Below are positions 22,301 to 33,717 of a stretch of DNA of 64,000 nt, one piece after another. Each line of letters opens with the position of its first letter. Positions within the stretch are counted from its first letter, which is position 1. Both the position numbers and the translations under genes were made by a program. Where the stretch lies: NCBI GenBank assembly GCA_000320605.2, contig KB445808.1, positions 62,001-126,000 on the forward strand, in the 5' to 3' direction. Origin of the DNA: Gelatoporia subvermispora B (taxonomy: Eukaryota; Basidiomycota; Agaricomycetes; Polyporales; Gelatoporiaceae). The notes under the pieces were generated by a model. It was not told the DNA's origin. It worked only from the letters and a program-made list of their open reading frames with translations, and searched no databases.

Positions 22301-25300
22301 CGCATTGCTGACATCATGTGTCACAAGGTGTCGCAATGATGAGATGTGCAGACAATGTTTCACCTTCTGAACTCGAGCCGACATCTTCTGGAGAGCGATG
22401 CTAGTGATAACGTCTGTTCCTGAATTTGCAGGAGGACGAGTGATGAAAATAAAAGTGTTCCCTCGGGTCTGATCATACAGTTGCATGATGCTATCCCCGC
22501 AGTGCAGCCTGTATCCTTTGGTGCCGCGCCAATAGGTTGACATCATCCCAGACGCTTGTGGCATGAAAGAGCAAACGAGGACATTGTCGTTTAATTCCGG
22601 CTAAGCGGATGCGTATGTCGTCAGTATCTAATCGGATCGAATGCATGACTTCACGCTTGCTCACTTCTTCATCCCATGCAATTTCGCCTCTAAGAAATAT
22701 GCCCACAGCGAAACGATCGTCTGTCTCAAGGAGGCTTCAGCACGTCCTGAGTCATATGGTGATACGGAGACAATACCTTGAGAATCACTACTCTCCTATT
22801 ATAATTTTGTGTAGCTTCCTTAAGGTACTCAAAAAACGCCGCACGCCCTTGTTCCGAGGACGAGTACAAGCGCTGAAGGCGTAGAGGTCCTCCTAAGTTC
22901 CGATCCATGAGATCGCGAGCTTTGAGAATCTCGGAACGAGCAAGACTACCGAGCTTCAGTAACAAGATGATGTCTCAGGCAGAACGATCGACCCACCTAT
23001 TCCAGATGTAGGGGTGCTGTGACTCTGCGAGGTCATACTGCACCGTGAGTGCGTACTTCTCAGTAGTGGTCAGTGCCCCAAAGTCGATGTACGGCAGGTA
23101 CTCCTTGAAGTTGAGTTGGTGCTTCCGCGCGTATCTAGCTGCCATAGTAACGAGCTCGTACTCCGACAGGGCAGACTTTTCCATAGACATGAACCTCTTC
23201 AGGAAATCACGTGCCTCCGTGGTAGACATATCGGACGTCGCAGTGCGATCTGCTCGCAGTCGCGTAAACGAATCGAAAAATGCCTTGGCTTCCTGTTGAA
23301 GCAAATCGATGACATATGGAATATCAGTGGCCGGTGGAGAAAGTAGTCGTTCTGGGATCTTCACGGATCCGCCATCGACTACCATAGAGTGCAATGCATT
23401 GAGGTCTTGACACTCGTTGCTCATGGCGCCCTTGGGACTGGAGCGCAACCATCTCGAATGTAGCGCAACAATTTTCGCCAGCGACATACTGTTACATTGA
23501 CGAATTTGGGTGTGTTAGCTCCTTTCAAATACCCCATATGTTTATATACCTGTTATAAGACGCAAAATGTTTTGCGAGGTCTTGTCGTGTGATTTGTGTA
23601 GCTGTGTACTCCTTCCCGGGCGGATAGGTATATGACTGTATCAACATATACGTGAAGTATTAAACCAAGATGCGTGTAGATGCCACTTGCCTCTGCAACC
23701 TTCTTCGGCACCAAATCTGGGTCCCAAATCACCGCAAATCGGTCCCCGTCTGGCAAAGGCGTGTGTGTTGAAACGGATAGCAAGTATACTTTTGGGATTC
23801 GAGTTCTTACCTAAGTCGCCTCCTGAGCTCATCGATGGAGCTGCACGTTTTCCCTTCGAGGCGAAGACAATACAATCGACCAGATGCGAAAGACGCGAGT
23901 TAGACACAGCCCGTAATTTGAGACAATCTCCAGGATGTAGACATGGATTGCGAACGACCAAGAGATCGACGTTGGTCAACGTCGCTGCACCTCTCCCAGG
24001 AACCGAGACCCGCACGTGCACCTCGCCCTCGTTCAGGACGTCGTAAGGATCGCAGATGCCAAACAAGAGGCGAGACTTCAAGATCACCATTCGGGCGCGG
24101 AATTTCTCGTTCTTTTTGAATGAGGCAAGTTCTCTGTCCTGGCTTGATTGTATGGCCCTCTGGACCTGCGGACTGTCAAGCCCATCGAGTAAAACGCGCT
24201 CCGCATGATCATATTGGCCCAAGGCACATAGGAAGTTAAAGGCAACTTCCCAGTGGTCCGACGCCGCGCGTATCCATTCATGATACGCGCGTTGCTTTGC
24301 CAGGAATGTCTCGGTCGCGATGCCCAGACTTGCAAGCAACACAATCACATCGTTGTTCAACCGGCCAAAGGCGTAGGGCACGGAGTGGTCTACCACGGAA
24401 AACGTATCATCTTGTGTCGCCGTAAACTTCTTCTGGCTTGCGCGGAAATAAACGAGATGCTCCTCCTTGAGTTCAGGGTGGAGCATAAGGACTCCCTGTC
24501 GGTAGCTGCGTGAGTGGCTCGTGACAAGGGTCAGAACACGCGTCAGATTACCTTATATCCGCGGTACCTGTATACAGTAATCAGACGTATATAGTTTCAA
24601 AATGCAGAACAACGTACCTAATCTGAAAGACACATGGGGTATATGGGACGCCGTGGAATATGTAGCGCCTATGGCGGCTAACTTGCGTCGCGAAGCGCTT
24701 CGACATAAGGCCACAGCCATCAGAAAAGTTCTCTCCGTTCACGACAATATCATCGATGTCTTTGGTATGACGTGGATCCAGTACCCAGTCGAGCTCCGCT
24801 TGCGAGAACAGCAAACCAATGCGCTTGGCACCTGACGATAATCCTTGTCAGAGGAGTGTACAACGATAGCAGGTGCTTTGCCGTACGTTTTGCAGCTGTC
24901 ATGATCCTGTGGAAGTCGCCCAAGCTGTATATCTTCTCGTCCAGCTCATCATCCGTGTTTGCCTCACGCAGAAAGCAACCACGGGATCTCTGCAAGGATA
25001 GCATCAGCGAGGACCTTCATCATGGACTGAGGAACATGCCAATTGAGAGTTGCTATGACCGTAGAATCGATACTGAACGCCGTTCAGCATGAGACCCGCC
25101 TGAAACAAGCGTATCATGTATTCTCGTGCCACAGAGGGAGGCTTGTCTGGAAACCTCAGGGCCTCGAAGGAAGCGAGGATGAACTTAGACGGGTCGTCTG
25201 AACGGAGGATCCGATTGTTTGGGAATTGCGAATTGTCAAGTTTGATAGCATCGGGAGTAAATGATATATGTTTTCCATATATACGATCCTGTCTCCGCAA

Positions 25301-25675
25301 TTGCGGGAGCGTAGTGTTAAAGATCCAAGATTCGTCGTCGGGAGACGGGTTTGCACGCAGAATGATCGGTGCCATAGGGGCTGAGACATGACGAGGCTCC
25401 CGACATGACGAGATCTATATCATCCATCATCGAAGAATCGAGACCTCTCAGGGCGTCACGGGGGATCTCCGCAGTCAGATGCGGGGACATGCGGCAGGAG
25501 GAAGTCTTCCATGCCAAACCTTGAAGCGACAGGAGTTTGTTGGCGCCCCAGACGATGCTAGCTATGGATGAGCGTTGTCCTTACTCGGAGGCGCCAAGGT
25601 CCGGCGCTGAAAATATGCGCAGTCGTACTTAAGTGGTACGAGTATGCGCAACGAAACAAGGCTCTTCATCCCCAT
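19384..25675 (-). CDS. RNA-dependent RNA polymerase fused to an SF1 (Upf1-like) helicase
   Basis: Nineteen exons joined in one frame (1756 residues): 25585-25675, 25445-25519, 25040-25380, 24887-24989, 24618-24831, 24552-24567, 23811-24495, 23700-23749, 23550-23635, 22997-23488, 22777-22945, 22665-22724, 22364-22600, 22204-22307, 20813-22155, 20656-20751, 20240-20606, 20067-20184, 19384-20007. The first half is a eukaryotic RdRP: FSDGCGLMSKRFATQV, CVFQIRYRGYKGVLMLHPEL, catalytic DLDGD (507-511), SMSLAKIVALHSRW. The second half is a helicase: GPPGTGKT (1353-1360), DEAS (1483-1486), GDHVQLRP, LDVQYRFS, STIDGFQGREADIVVFTTVR. The usual long RdRP N-terminus is missing. One exon uses a GC donor (25039), and the junction after 23700 has a weak GTTGCA donor. 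Expected role: dsRNA synthesis and unwinding in RNA silencing. Confidence 0.8.
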
Positions 25676-25737
25676 TCGTATCGAGTCAGTCCCACGAGCG
25701 TCTACCAGATATTCGGGGGGCTCACTAAGATGCAGAT

Positions 25738-26484
25738 ATGGATGATCTCATCTCTCGTACAGACACCGTTATCAACGAGCAAACACTAATGCGAGACTCG
25801 GAGCATGCGGTAGTACAGATGGACGAGAAGCCATCGCCGGACAACAGCCGCTGTCGTACAATCTTCGTTGTCGGGGCCTCTTCCACAGGGAAGTCGACTC
25901 TATGCAACGCATTAGCGACCACCCTCGGTATCACCCAAGGCAGGTACATCAAGGAGATCGCGAGGACAGTGATGAGGGAGATCGGATTCACACGTGAGCA
26001 CACGGACACATACGAGATGCAGTACGCGATCATGGCGGCACAGCTGGCGGCGGAAGAACGAGTCCTGCAAATGCCCCTCGAAGGGGACATTATCATGCTT
26101 AGCGACAGGTCCGCCATTGATCCTATCGTCTACGCTGCGACCTCAGAGGTGCCAGGGGCAGCAGAGAGAGAAAGATTGTTGCTGGGAGATGGAGCGTTCC
26201 GCGCCATCCTGCCTTTCTACAGGCGCTCTCTCTTTGGTATGCTTGCGTCACCATTCACGTCTCCCTCGTGGGCTCACCTATGTGAAGTTCTCTTGCAGCC
26301 GGTCATTGAGTGGATCGTAGACGACGGCGTGAGATCTTTGGAGGATCCTTGGAGATACAACAGCGCTCTGATGAAGACATTGGATGGGTTGGAGATACCA
26401 TACGTACAAATCGGAGAGGAAACAAAGAATATTCAAGCACGTATAGAGTTTGTGTTGAGCTATCTGTCGAGGTCGCTGGACTAG
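25738..26484 (+). CDS. NadR/Ttd14-type P-loop ATPase
   Basis: A single 248-residue exon. The Walker A motif GASSTGKST lies near residues 46-54, followed by a kinase-like core with DTYEMQYAIMAAQ and the Walker B-like IIMLSDRSAIDPIVYA block, the pattern of the AAA_28 (NadR/Ttd14) family. Members bind GTP or phosphoinositides or phosphorylate nucleoside-type substrates; the substrate here is unknown. The N-terminal 40 residues are polar. The start lies only 62 bp from the start of the divergent RdRP-helicase gene, so the two would share one very short promoter interval. Confidence 0.8.
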   Translation: MDDLISRTDTVINEQTLMRDSEHAVVQMDEKPSPDNSRCRTIFVVGASSTGKSTLCNALATTLGITQGRYIKEIARTVMREIGFTREHTDTYEMQYAIMAAQLAAEERVLQMPLEGDIIMLSDRSAIDPIVYAATSEVPGAAERERLLLGDGAFRAILPFYRRSLFGMLASPFTSPSWAHLCEVLLQPVIEWIVDDGVRSLEDPWRYNSALMKTLDGLEIPYVQIGEETKNIQARIEFVLSYLSRSLD

Positions 26485-27341
26485 AGGCGAGCAGATTATC
26501 CATACGTATTTGAAGTCTGCAGTGATGTCTATGATAGAAGACGTTCAGAGAACCAGCTTACCTGTATATGCCCCAGCGACTGCATCACTTGACTCGAGCA
26601 ACCAGTACAAATAACTATGACCCTTGGTATTCCGTTACCGAATATTGGCCAATTACGCAAGTTGACTGGAGCTGAGTGAAAATGGCGTCCGGTTGCATTA
26701 GTGCGTCAACGAAAGTGAACATCATGGATGCTCGGAGGAAGCGCGGGCATCAAGCGCTCAAATTGCACAGGTTAAGAGGCGTGCGAAGTACGGCTACACA
26801 TAGTTCCTTGTTCTGCATCAAGCTCGTACTAGTCGGGCTGAATGTCTCGCTGGTATAATGAGATGGCTACGCTGCGGTCACCAGATCTTCTCTCCTATGG
26901 TCTCTCTCTATATGTGCTATGCTATTCTCCTCAGAACCCCGGACGACGATGTGGGATTACAATTTGTCAGCGGCAGTCCACTGACAACTGAGTCAACGTT
27001 CTATCTGCCACATACAGAACCTATGCCACTGACCCTCTCGCATAGCAGTAGCAATGCTAAGTATCCCGAATATGGATGAACAGAGCCCTACAATGAGCAC
27101 GATTATCCAGGTATTATAATGTGATATTGGTAGTCGCTACAAGAAGTTAGCTTAAGATAGTAACGCCACCTAGCATGGCCGTTGCGTGGACTATCGACAG
27201 AATTCCCATAGAGTTCCGCAGACTGCCACGTTATAAAGCTAATACAACCCAGCATCTTATCCTCGTGGCGGTTGCACAGTGCAAACGTGGTGTCTATATA
27301 GGACCAGCTTGCTCCCTTCGCCCCGTAAGTGACTCCCTACC
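26485..27341. other. Gap between ATPase and second helicase gene
   Basis: Only short frames without features. The promoter of the helicase gene should lie at its right end. Nothing else seen. Confidence 0.45.
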
Positions 27342-30300
27342 ATGACCCTCAGACAACGCGCCGCAGAGCTGGTTTCCTCCGACGTCTCCCTCGATCTGTG
27401 TCGTATCTCTCTAGCAGAGGGACGCAATATCGCGGGGAAGTTGGCCGAATTCGAACCTGATACGTTGGGCATAGCTTGGCAGCTATCGCCAACGGGGCAG
27501 CTGGAAACGGTGGCGTTCGCTACCAGCTCCCGGGTATACGTGCTCTGTGGCGAGGTGTTGCGTGCCGAAGCCACTATCAAGAGTCTTCGAGAATTCTTGT
27601 CTGGGCCCCCAGACTACATTCTCGCTGGATTCAACATGGCTCGCCTCGCTCTGTACATCTATCGCGGGGTTGGATCACACCTGCAAGGGGTAGATCTCTC
27701 TACCTTTCTCTCTAAATCGACTAGAGAACCCTTATCGCCTGCCAGTGTCGTATACGAACGCATAGACCCTCGCGCAAATAGATCTAAGATCAATGCGGTT
27801 TGGCTCGATCGAGGCGAAACCAATGTCTCCCTTCGGGCATGGTTATCAGCATAGTGAGTATTGTCCGTACTGATTCGTGCAAACGCCAACGTATTTTCTG
27901 ATATTTAGCATCGCGGAGCGATTCCTAACTACAATTAAGAACGCTACAAGGGTTGATACCAGCCACTTAGAAGACAAAGAACTCCAATGCCTAGGTGACC
28001 TTGTAGTCAATCTAGATCTCCTCGAAGCCGCTGTACCTAAGGAGATGGAAAGTGATTTCGAGAGCATCAAGCTGGTGGATGGGCACTACACTCTGACAAA
28101 CGCTCGCTACAAAACGAGAGTACGCGCCAGTGAGCAGGTCTGTATCTTAGATCTGTTGATCTTGGGTCCGTAAGGTAATGATGTGCCTTGCAGACTGAAA
28201 TCATCATGGAGACATCGTGCGGGCGAAGCGTAGTCGGCAAGGCCGTCGGCGCCAACGGCAAGTCCACGAGAATCGCATTTCGGGGGCCACTCCACGGTGA
28301 CATCGATCTCAAGAGCGTTCGCGTTGTTGGACGGGAGGAGGCCACCAATGCGGAGCGGGCACGCGAGGAGTTCCTTCTGTTGCTCCTCCAAGGCCAGCTA
28401 TGGCTCCAGTCCTCGAACTTCATCCGACTGCTGTGGTTTCCCGAAGAGGACATCTTGCGACCTCTGAGCAAGCTGCTCACCGGACCCGATGGCCGTTTCC
28501 CGAAGCTGAACGATTCTCAAGCTACCGCAGCGGTCGCTATGTCCAACAATAACGTCCCTCTCGTGATTGTTCATGGTATTTCCTCAGTCCCATAATGCAT
28601 TACAATCGCTCAGCGGCGATGCAGGTCCTCCGGGAACAGGGAAGACGAGCACCATCGCTGCCGCAGTCGAGGAATGTACTAGAAGCGAAGGCAGCGCAGG
28701 AACGTGGATCATTGCCCAGTCGAATGTCGGTGTCAAGAATATCGCAGAGAAATTGCTATCCAGTAACATCGATTTCAAGCTCATCGTTTCAAAGGAATTC
28801 CATTTTGAATGGTGCGTCCTTCCACTCATGTCATTTGATGGAGCTTGATCCCCTCTGCTAGGCACGAACATTTATACACGGCTCTGGAGCATCATCTCAT
28901 CCGGTCCGACGACCTCGGGAGCGAGTTGGTCTCAACGGAGCGTCTATTAGGCGCATCTGAGACCATCTTGTGCACTTTGAGTACTCTGTCGAATCCGGTA
29001 CTCGATAGCTCCGGAGTATATCGTGCTGTACCTGTGAACAGACTGATAGTTGATGAAGCCTCCCAGATCGACACATTTGAGTTCATGGTCTGTCTTTTTA
29101 TCCATCCGATGTCCTACTATCAATTCTGACGATTTCTCGCTTAGCATCTCTTCCACAAATACAAAAGTTTGCAGAAAGTGTGTTTGTTCGGTGATCCCAA
29201 GCAATGTACGTTTTTTGCTGATGATGATAACAACAATGCTCACGAACCCTAGTGCCTCCGTATGGTCAGGAGACCGCACCCGACATGCGAAGTATTTTCG
29301 AAATTAAGCATCTGCGTCCTTACGCATACTTCTTGAACGAACAATGTACGTGTTGATCTCAGCACACAGCGAAAATTATCGCCCAGTTGTCACCTTCCTG
29401 CAGCTCGTTGTAGTAATGCTTTGCCCTCAGATCGTATGCCTACACCCTTAGGGGATTTCATCTCTGAAGAGGTGTACGACGGTAAACTCCACTCCAAGCA
29501 CGCAATTTCCGCTTTTTCCTCTGTCGCTTTTATCGATGTCAGAAAAGGCCAGGAAGGTCAAGGACGTAGCAAGGAGGTAATTCACATGATCGCTCTACTC
29601 AATTGCGCTGAACACAGGCCCGGGATTAATTCGCAGAATATCGAGGAGGTACACGCCGTCGCCAACCTCGTCAAGGAATACTACGCAAAGAAAGAATTTT
29701 GTGTCATTACACCTTATGATGCCCAGCGCAAGGCTATACAGGAAGCGCTAAAGAGAGAAAACCTCCGATGGGACACTGTGTACAATGTTGACAGTTTCCA
29801 AGGTTTGTATCATGCCACTGTAGACATCGCGGCGGTTGACCCAATATTCCTGCGACAGGGCACGAGGCGGAATACGTCATAGTATCAGTCGTGCGAACAT
29901 CTGGCGCCGGGTTCTTGAAGTCAATGCGCAGAATGAATGTCATGCTCACGAGATGCAAGAAAGGCATGGTTGTGGTGACGAATCAACAATTCCTGCGCTC
30001 AGCCGGCGCGGATACCCTCTTGGGCAAATTGGCTCGATACTGGGTGTCGCAGAATGGTGCCTCCGCCACCTGGACAGACTCGCGACGCATCATCAATCGT
30101 GAAGCGGACATGCCTGGAGTCCCGGGAAAGGGCATTCTCATGCATGCGGTAGACACACAAGGCCGGCAGGCGTCGGTGTCGCAGGTACAATCTGCCACTC
30201 CAGTACGTACGAACTGGACATCGTTAGCTGCCGCCGCGCGGGTTCGACAGGAGCCCGACCTTGACACGCTGGCGGAGGACAATTTCCCCGTCCTCCCAGG

Positions 30301-30613
30301 CAGTCGTGGATTGGGCGGGTTTGGCCGTTCTCGGTCCAGCGCTCCTCCCGCGCAGCGGCAACCATCCAGATCATGGGCGCTCAAGGACGCTACCAACGGC
30401 TCTACCACTACCGGGCGGCTCGCCTCATCCATGGCACGGCTCTCCGTGAATACATCGAGGCCGAAGGAGCCACCGCAAGCCTACGTATACCCGGAGATAC
30501 GTAGTCCTACGGCGTTTCCGGCCCTGTCCAACTCCATGAGCGCCAAGCCACAACTGCAAGGGAAATGGGGGAGCCAGTCCGATGTTGTGAAGTCGTGGAG
30601 ATCGAGAGGTTGA
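27342..30613 (+). CDS. SF1 (Upf1/SMUBP-2-like) helicase with nuclease-fold-like N-terminus
   Basis: Ten exons: 27342-27853, 27909-28137, 28194-28575, 28625-28811, 28862-29087, 29145-29205, 29253-29345, 29431-29576, 29637-29802, 29859-30613; 918 residues. The helicase core has GPPGTGKT (375-382), DEAS (501-504), LFGDPKQLPPYG, NEQYRMP, CVITPYDAQRKAI, DSFQGHEAEYVIVSVVRTSG and NVMLTRCKKG, all SF1B motifs. Residues 1-210 contain YILAGFNMARLALYIYRGVG and a VDLSTFL stretch, reminiscent of a DEDD exonuclease fold, but the acidic catalytic residues are not apparent. The last 150 residues are Ser/Pro/Arg-rich and disordered. It lies beside the RdRP-helicase gene and may act in the same RNA pathway; that is inference. 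Confidence 0.85.
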
Positions 30614-31159
30614 GGACTCACTCTTCCAAGTCTCACGTATGATCTCGTCGTAATTGCATCGTTGCCGTTTGATGTCTTCTGGCTATCGTTCTTGCCCATA
30701 TGTTTACCAATTGATTCGTGCTTCTTGCGCTCCCTACACTAGATGTAGTAATGGCTTTCTATATTTCTCAACGACGGTTTGCGACATCCAAAATAGAGAT
30801 TCGAAGCCTCGTGCCAGACATAGTGCAATCAACACGGCGGTAAAATTCAAATTAGTGGGCATCTGCAAGTTTTATCTCGATGACTCGAAACTAGTGCAAT
30901 GGCACTGTCGTGTCCGAATACATTCAACGATTGCCTATTACCCTGTTCGTGGCACGGGCTAGGTGCCTGAGTGCACGTTCTTTTCCACACCGTGCGATGG
31001 ACCACTTGCACGCCCTCGCGTTTCGACTACCCGCACACGTCGAAGGCATGACGAGCAATCACAAAAGTACGGGCTGGTATCTCGAGGCTACCAAAGTTCG
31101 ACATACGTGATTTGTCTCATTATGATCCTGTTCTTGAATAGCACGAGTCGTCGAGCTCA
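30614..31159. other. Gap after the second helicase gene
   Basis: Ordinary sequence with short frames lacking features. It may include 5' exons of the poorly resolved locus that follows. Confidence 0.35.
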
Positions 31160-31920
31160 TTGAACAGCTGCTGATGACGATATGCACAACCGTTCCGGAA
31201 TCAACAATTCGTGAGGACCCCCAAACTCATCGAGAGTGGTCGAATGAAAACCTTCGAAGTCCTGCAGAAACTCAAGGTCTTGCTCGGCGCGCGCGGGATA
31301 AGCCCTGCTGCAGTTCAGAATGCATTCTCCAAACACGGACGCCAACCTCTTCGGGACATCCCCGATCATTTCCCTGGACCTGTCAGTGCAGTTGGACACG
31401 CAAATAGGAAAGCACAAATAGATGGATACATGATGAAGGTCCACGGAGCGGTCCTGATAACACTCAGGGGGGTTGGTATACCACATGAAAACTTCGAGGA
31501 ACTCACGAGACATCTGCTATCCGACATGGCCCAGATGATTGTATCACTCGGTATGCACTCTGAATAGGTTCTATCTCAATCGCATTCTGCCGCAGATAAT
31601 CGACAAACAGGCGATCTGTAGGAGCTATACCCTATGACATTTGCGATCATTCTCAACGTTCTATTTTCGCATCTTCTACATCTGCCATGGTTTGTGCGCG
31701 AAATACCATTCCGGCTCTTAGGATTCGGTGGATCAGGGCCTTTAGCGCTTTAAAGGTGGGCATTCTTATGACAGCCTGCGTGAATTCTTTGACACGACGG
31801 TATCATGCAAGGTGGCTTTGCGTCGAAATACAGCGTTTCTATCCCGCGGCTATGCCAAAGTACAGCCTCTTTGCAAACGCTCAGTCTATCGCCATGAAGC
31901 TAGCGAAAGCCAAATTGTAG
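31160..31920 (+). pseudogene. Poorly resolved locus with Ifi-6-16-like C-terminus
   Basis: A block reading RVVELIEQLLMTICTTVPES ends at a GTGAGG donor (31212) and can splice at 31261 to LLQKLKVLLGARGISPAAVQ and onward to MAQMIVSL at 31551. Further right, separate frames encode LHLPWFVREIPFRLLGFGGSGPLAL (written across 31678-31752) and ARWLCVEIQRFYPAAMPKYS followed by SLFANAQSIAMKL up to a stop at 31920. GFGxxGP plus SLFAxxQSxAM is the pattern of the small interferon-induced 6-16 (PF06140) membrane family, expanded in basidiomycetes. Stops and missing splice sites between the blocks suggest decay, but an unrecognised exon structure cannot be excluded. Confidence 0.3.
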
Positions 31921-32161
31921 TGCGTGAAGGTTGATCGACTTTCCCGTATACATATCCTGTGACTTGATCGCTTGAGGACTGTAGTATCATGACAAGGTGT
32001 TCTCAGTGTGTCATAAAAGTGTAAGACTAGCATCTGAGGTCCAAAGCAGAGCAACGATATATACACACAGACGTTACAGTCATCTGCAAGCAGTAGAACA
32101 CAGCATGGACACGCAATACAACGTCCGCAAACTCCAACCGCGGGCTAAATTTGCGTTAGTC

Positions 32162-33412
32162 CTAATACTCGACCGCATCGTCGTCGTCAGCCTGCATCGA
32201 CGATGACTCTTCCTTCTTCACTTCCTTGGCTTTCTCATCCTGTTTCTCGTCTTGCGCCACCGCGACGCCCAACGAAGGTGCAGCGGCTGAATCATCCACA
32301 TCCATCCCCTCACCTTGCTTCCCCTCTTCCTTCGCCCCACCATTCGTTACTGGTGCACTTGTCTCCGGGATCTTGTCCTCTGTCGCCATGACAGTGTCTT
32401 CCTCCTTCTTTGCGCGACCACCCGCTTCACCTGCTTCCGCACCACCGCCACCCTCGCCCTCGCCACCTCGCTTCTGCTCCTTCAAACGTGCCTCCTCCTC
32501 CGCGACGCGCGAGCGCAGCCGCGTGATTTCCTCAAGGCCTGCCTCGCGCTCCGCACGGAATGCTTCCCACTCTGCCGCGGCTGCTGCTGCGGCTTCCGTC
32601 TTTCGCTTGGCGAGGAATGATTCTTGAGCGGGGGTGAGGACTGCGGGGAGGTAGAATAGCGGAGGAGGATGCGAGCGCCCGGGGGTCAGAGCAGTAAGTG
32701 CGGCTTTGTTGATAGTCGATGGGCTAGAGACGGAGTCACCGTTCGCATCCCTCGAAGGGCTTCGGGGTGAGTCGTGTGGGGGGATATCGGGAATGTGGTC
32801 TGATGTGAGGAGGAAGTTGGCAAGGAGTGGCAGCCGTGTACGGCGGAGCTTGTACTGGATGAACAGATATGTCAGTACAAACCGATCACTGATAACGTAC
32901 AGCGGGAAGGACGGCGGAGGGACAGGGGTAGGCAATTGACCAGACGCACAATCGAGTCCTTTAGCTGTAGCTCTTCCTCTTTCCTGTTCGCCGTTGTCTT
33001 GTCTTTCTTTGCCTCCTCAGCCTTGCGCACGGAGTCTGTCTCTTTGCGGAGCTTATCTTGTAGTCGCTGCTCAATGAGCTGCCTTTTCTTCGCTGCATCG
33101 CTTGAGTTGCGTTCCCGGTCTTCCTCCTTCGCTTTTGCCAGTGTGCCCATCAGTACGCCAAACATACTCTTCCCCCGCTTTCGTTCCCTGGGTTCCAGAG
33201 TCATGTCAAGCCGCGGTCTCTTCTTGTTTGCGGAGGCCATTGCAGCAGGACCAGTCGGTAGTTCGGTGGTATTGGAGAGTACTTCTTGCATCGGAGCATC
33301 CGCATCGGCCTCCGATGTTGGAGGCGGGGACCGTGGACGTCTACTGGAAATTAGATCACACAATCCCAAAGGTAGTACACAGAGACACGTACGTTTCTGT
33401 TGCTGCGGACAT
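32162..33412 (-). CDS. Pinin/SDK/MemA-domain protein
   Basis: Three exons, 33393-33412, 32950-33343 and 32162-32854, give 368 residues. The pinin signature occupies about residues 55-190: DMTLEPRERKRGKSMFGVLM, then a long charged coiled coil (AKEEDRERNSSDAAKKRQLI ... NRKEEELQLKD), then TRLPLLANFLLTSD and PPPLFYLPAVLTPAQESFLA. The rest is a second coiled coil (ITRLRSRVAEEEARLKEQKR) and an acidic, Gly/Glu-rich tail ending DDDDAVEY. Pinin homologues are nuclear, associate with the exon-junction complex and influence splicing. The first exon is only 20 nt of coding sequence (MSAATE plus two bases). Confidence 0.9.
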
Positions 33413-33717
33413 CTTGCGATGTAGATGCCCAGGGAACAAGGATAGGCGAATGGACGCGATGAGGCGGCGTGGACGAGCACAGCGGCGACGCGAACACAGG
33501 ATGTGATCGCTACCTTACGGGCGGAGTTCCAAACCCTTATCGCGCTTGAATGTGGAGTAAGCAAGTCTTGAAGGCCCCTTGAAATTCACTTGATTAGGCT
33601 TGTACCCTCTTGTAAGTTTGCTTTAGTTGTTTTCTAGTCGGCCTTCCGTATCGATAGACATCGCGTCTACGCATCCTGCGCTGTTCTACTCACCCGTGTC
33701 TGTCAACTGCACCTACC

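Noticed and set aside
22490..22706. Apparent frameshift in the RdRP after EIAWDEE
   Set aside because: A GTGAGC donor at 22664 and a CGCTTAG acceptor at 22601 define a 64-nt intron that restores the frame (PELNDNVLVCSFMPQ onward).
28566..28861. Plus-strand short frames across the Walker A exon of the second helicase
   Set aside because: They run through introns bounded by GTATTT/GCAG and GTGCGT/CTAG; splicing gives the full motif.
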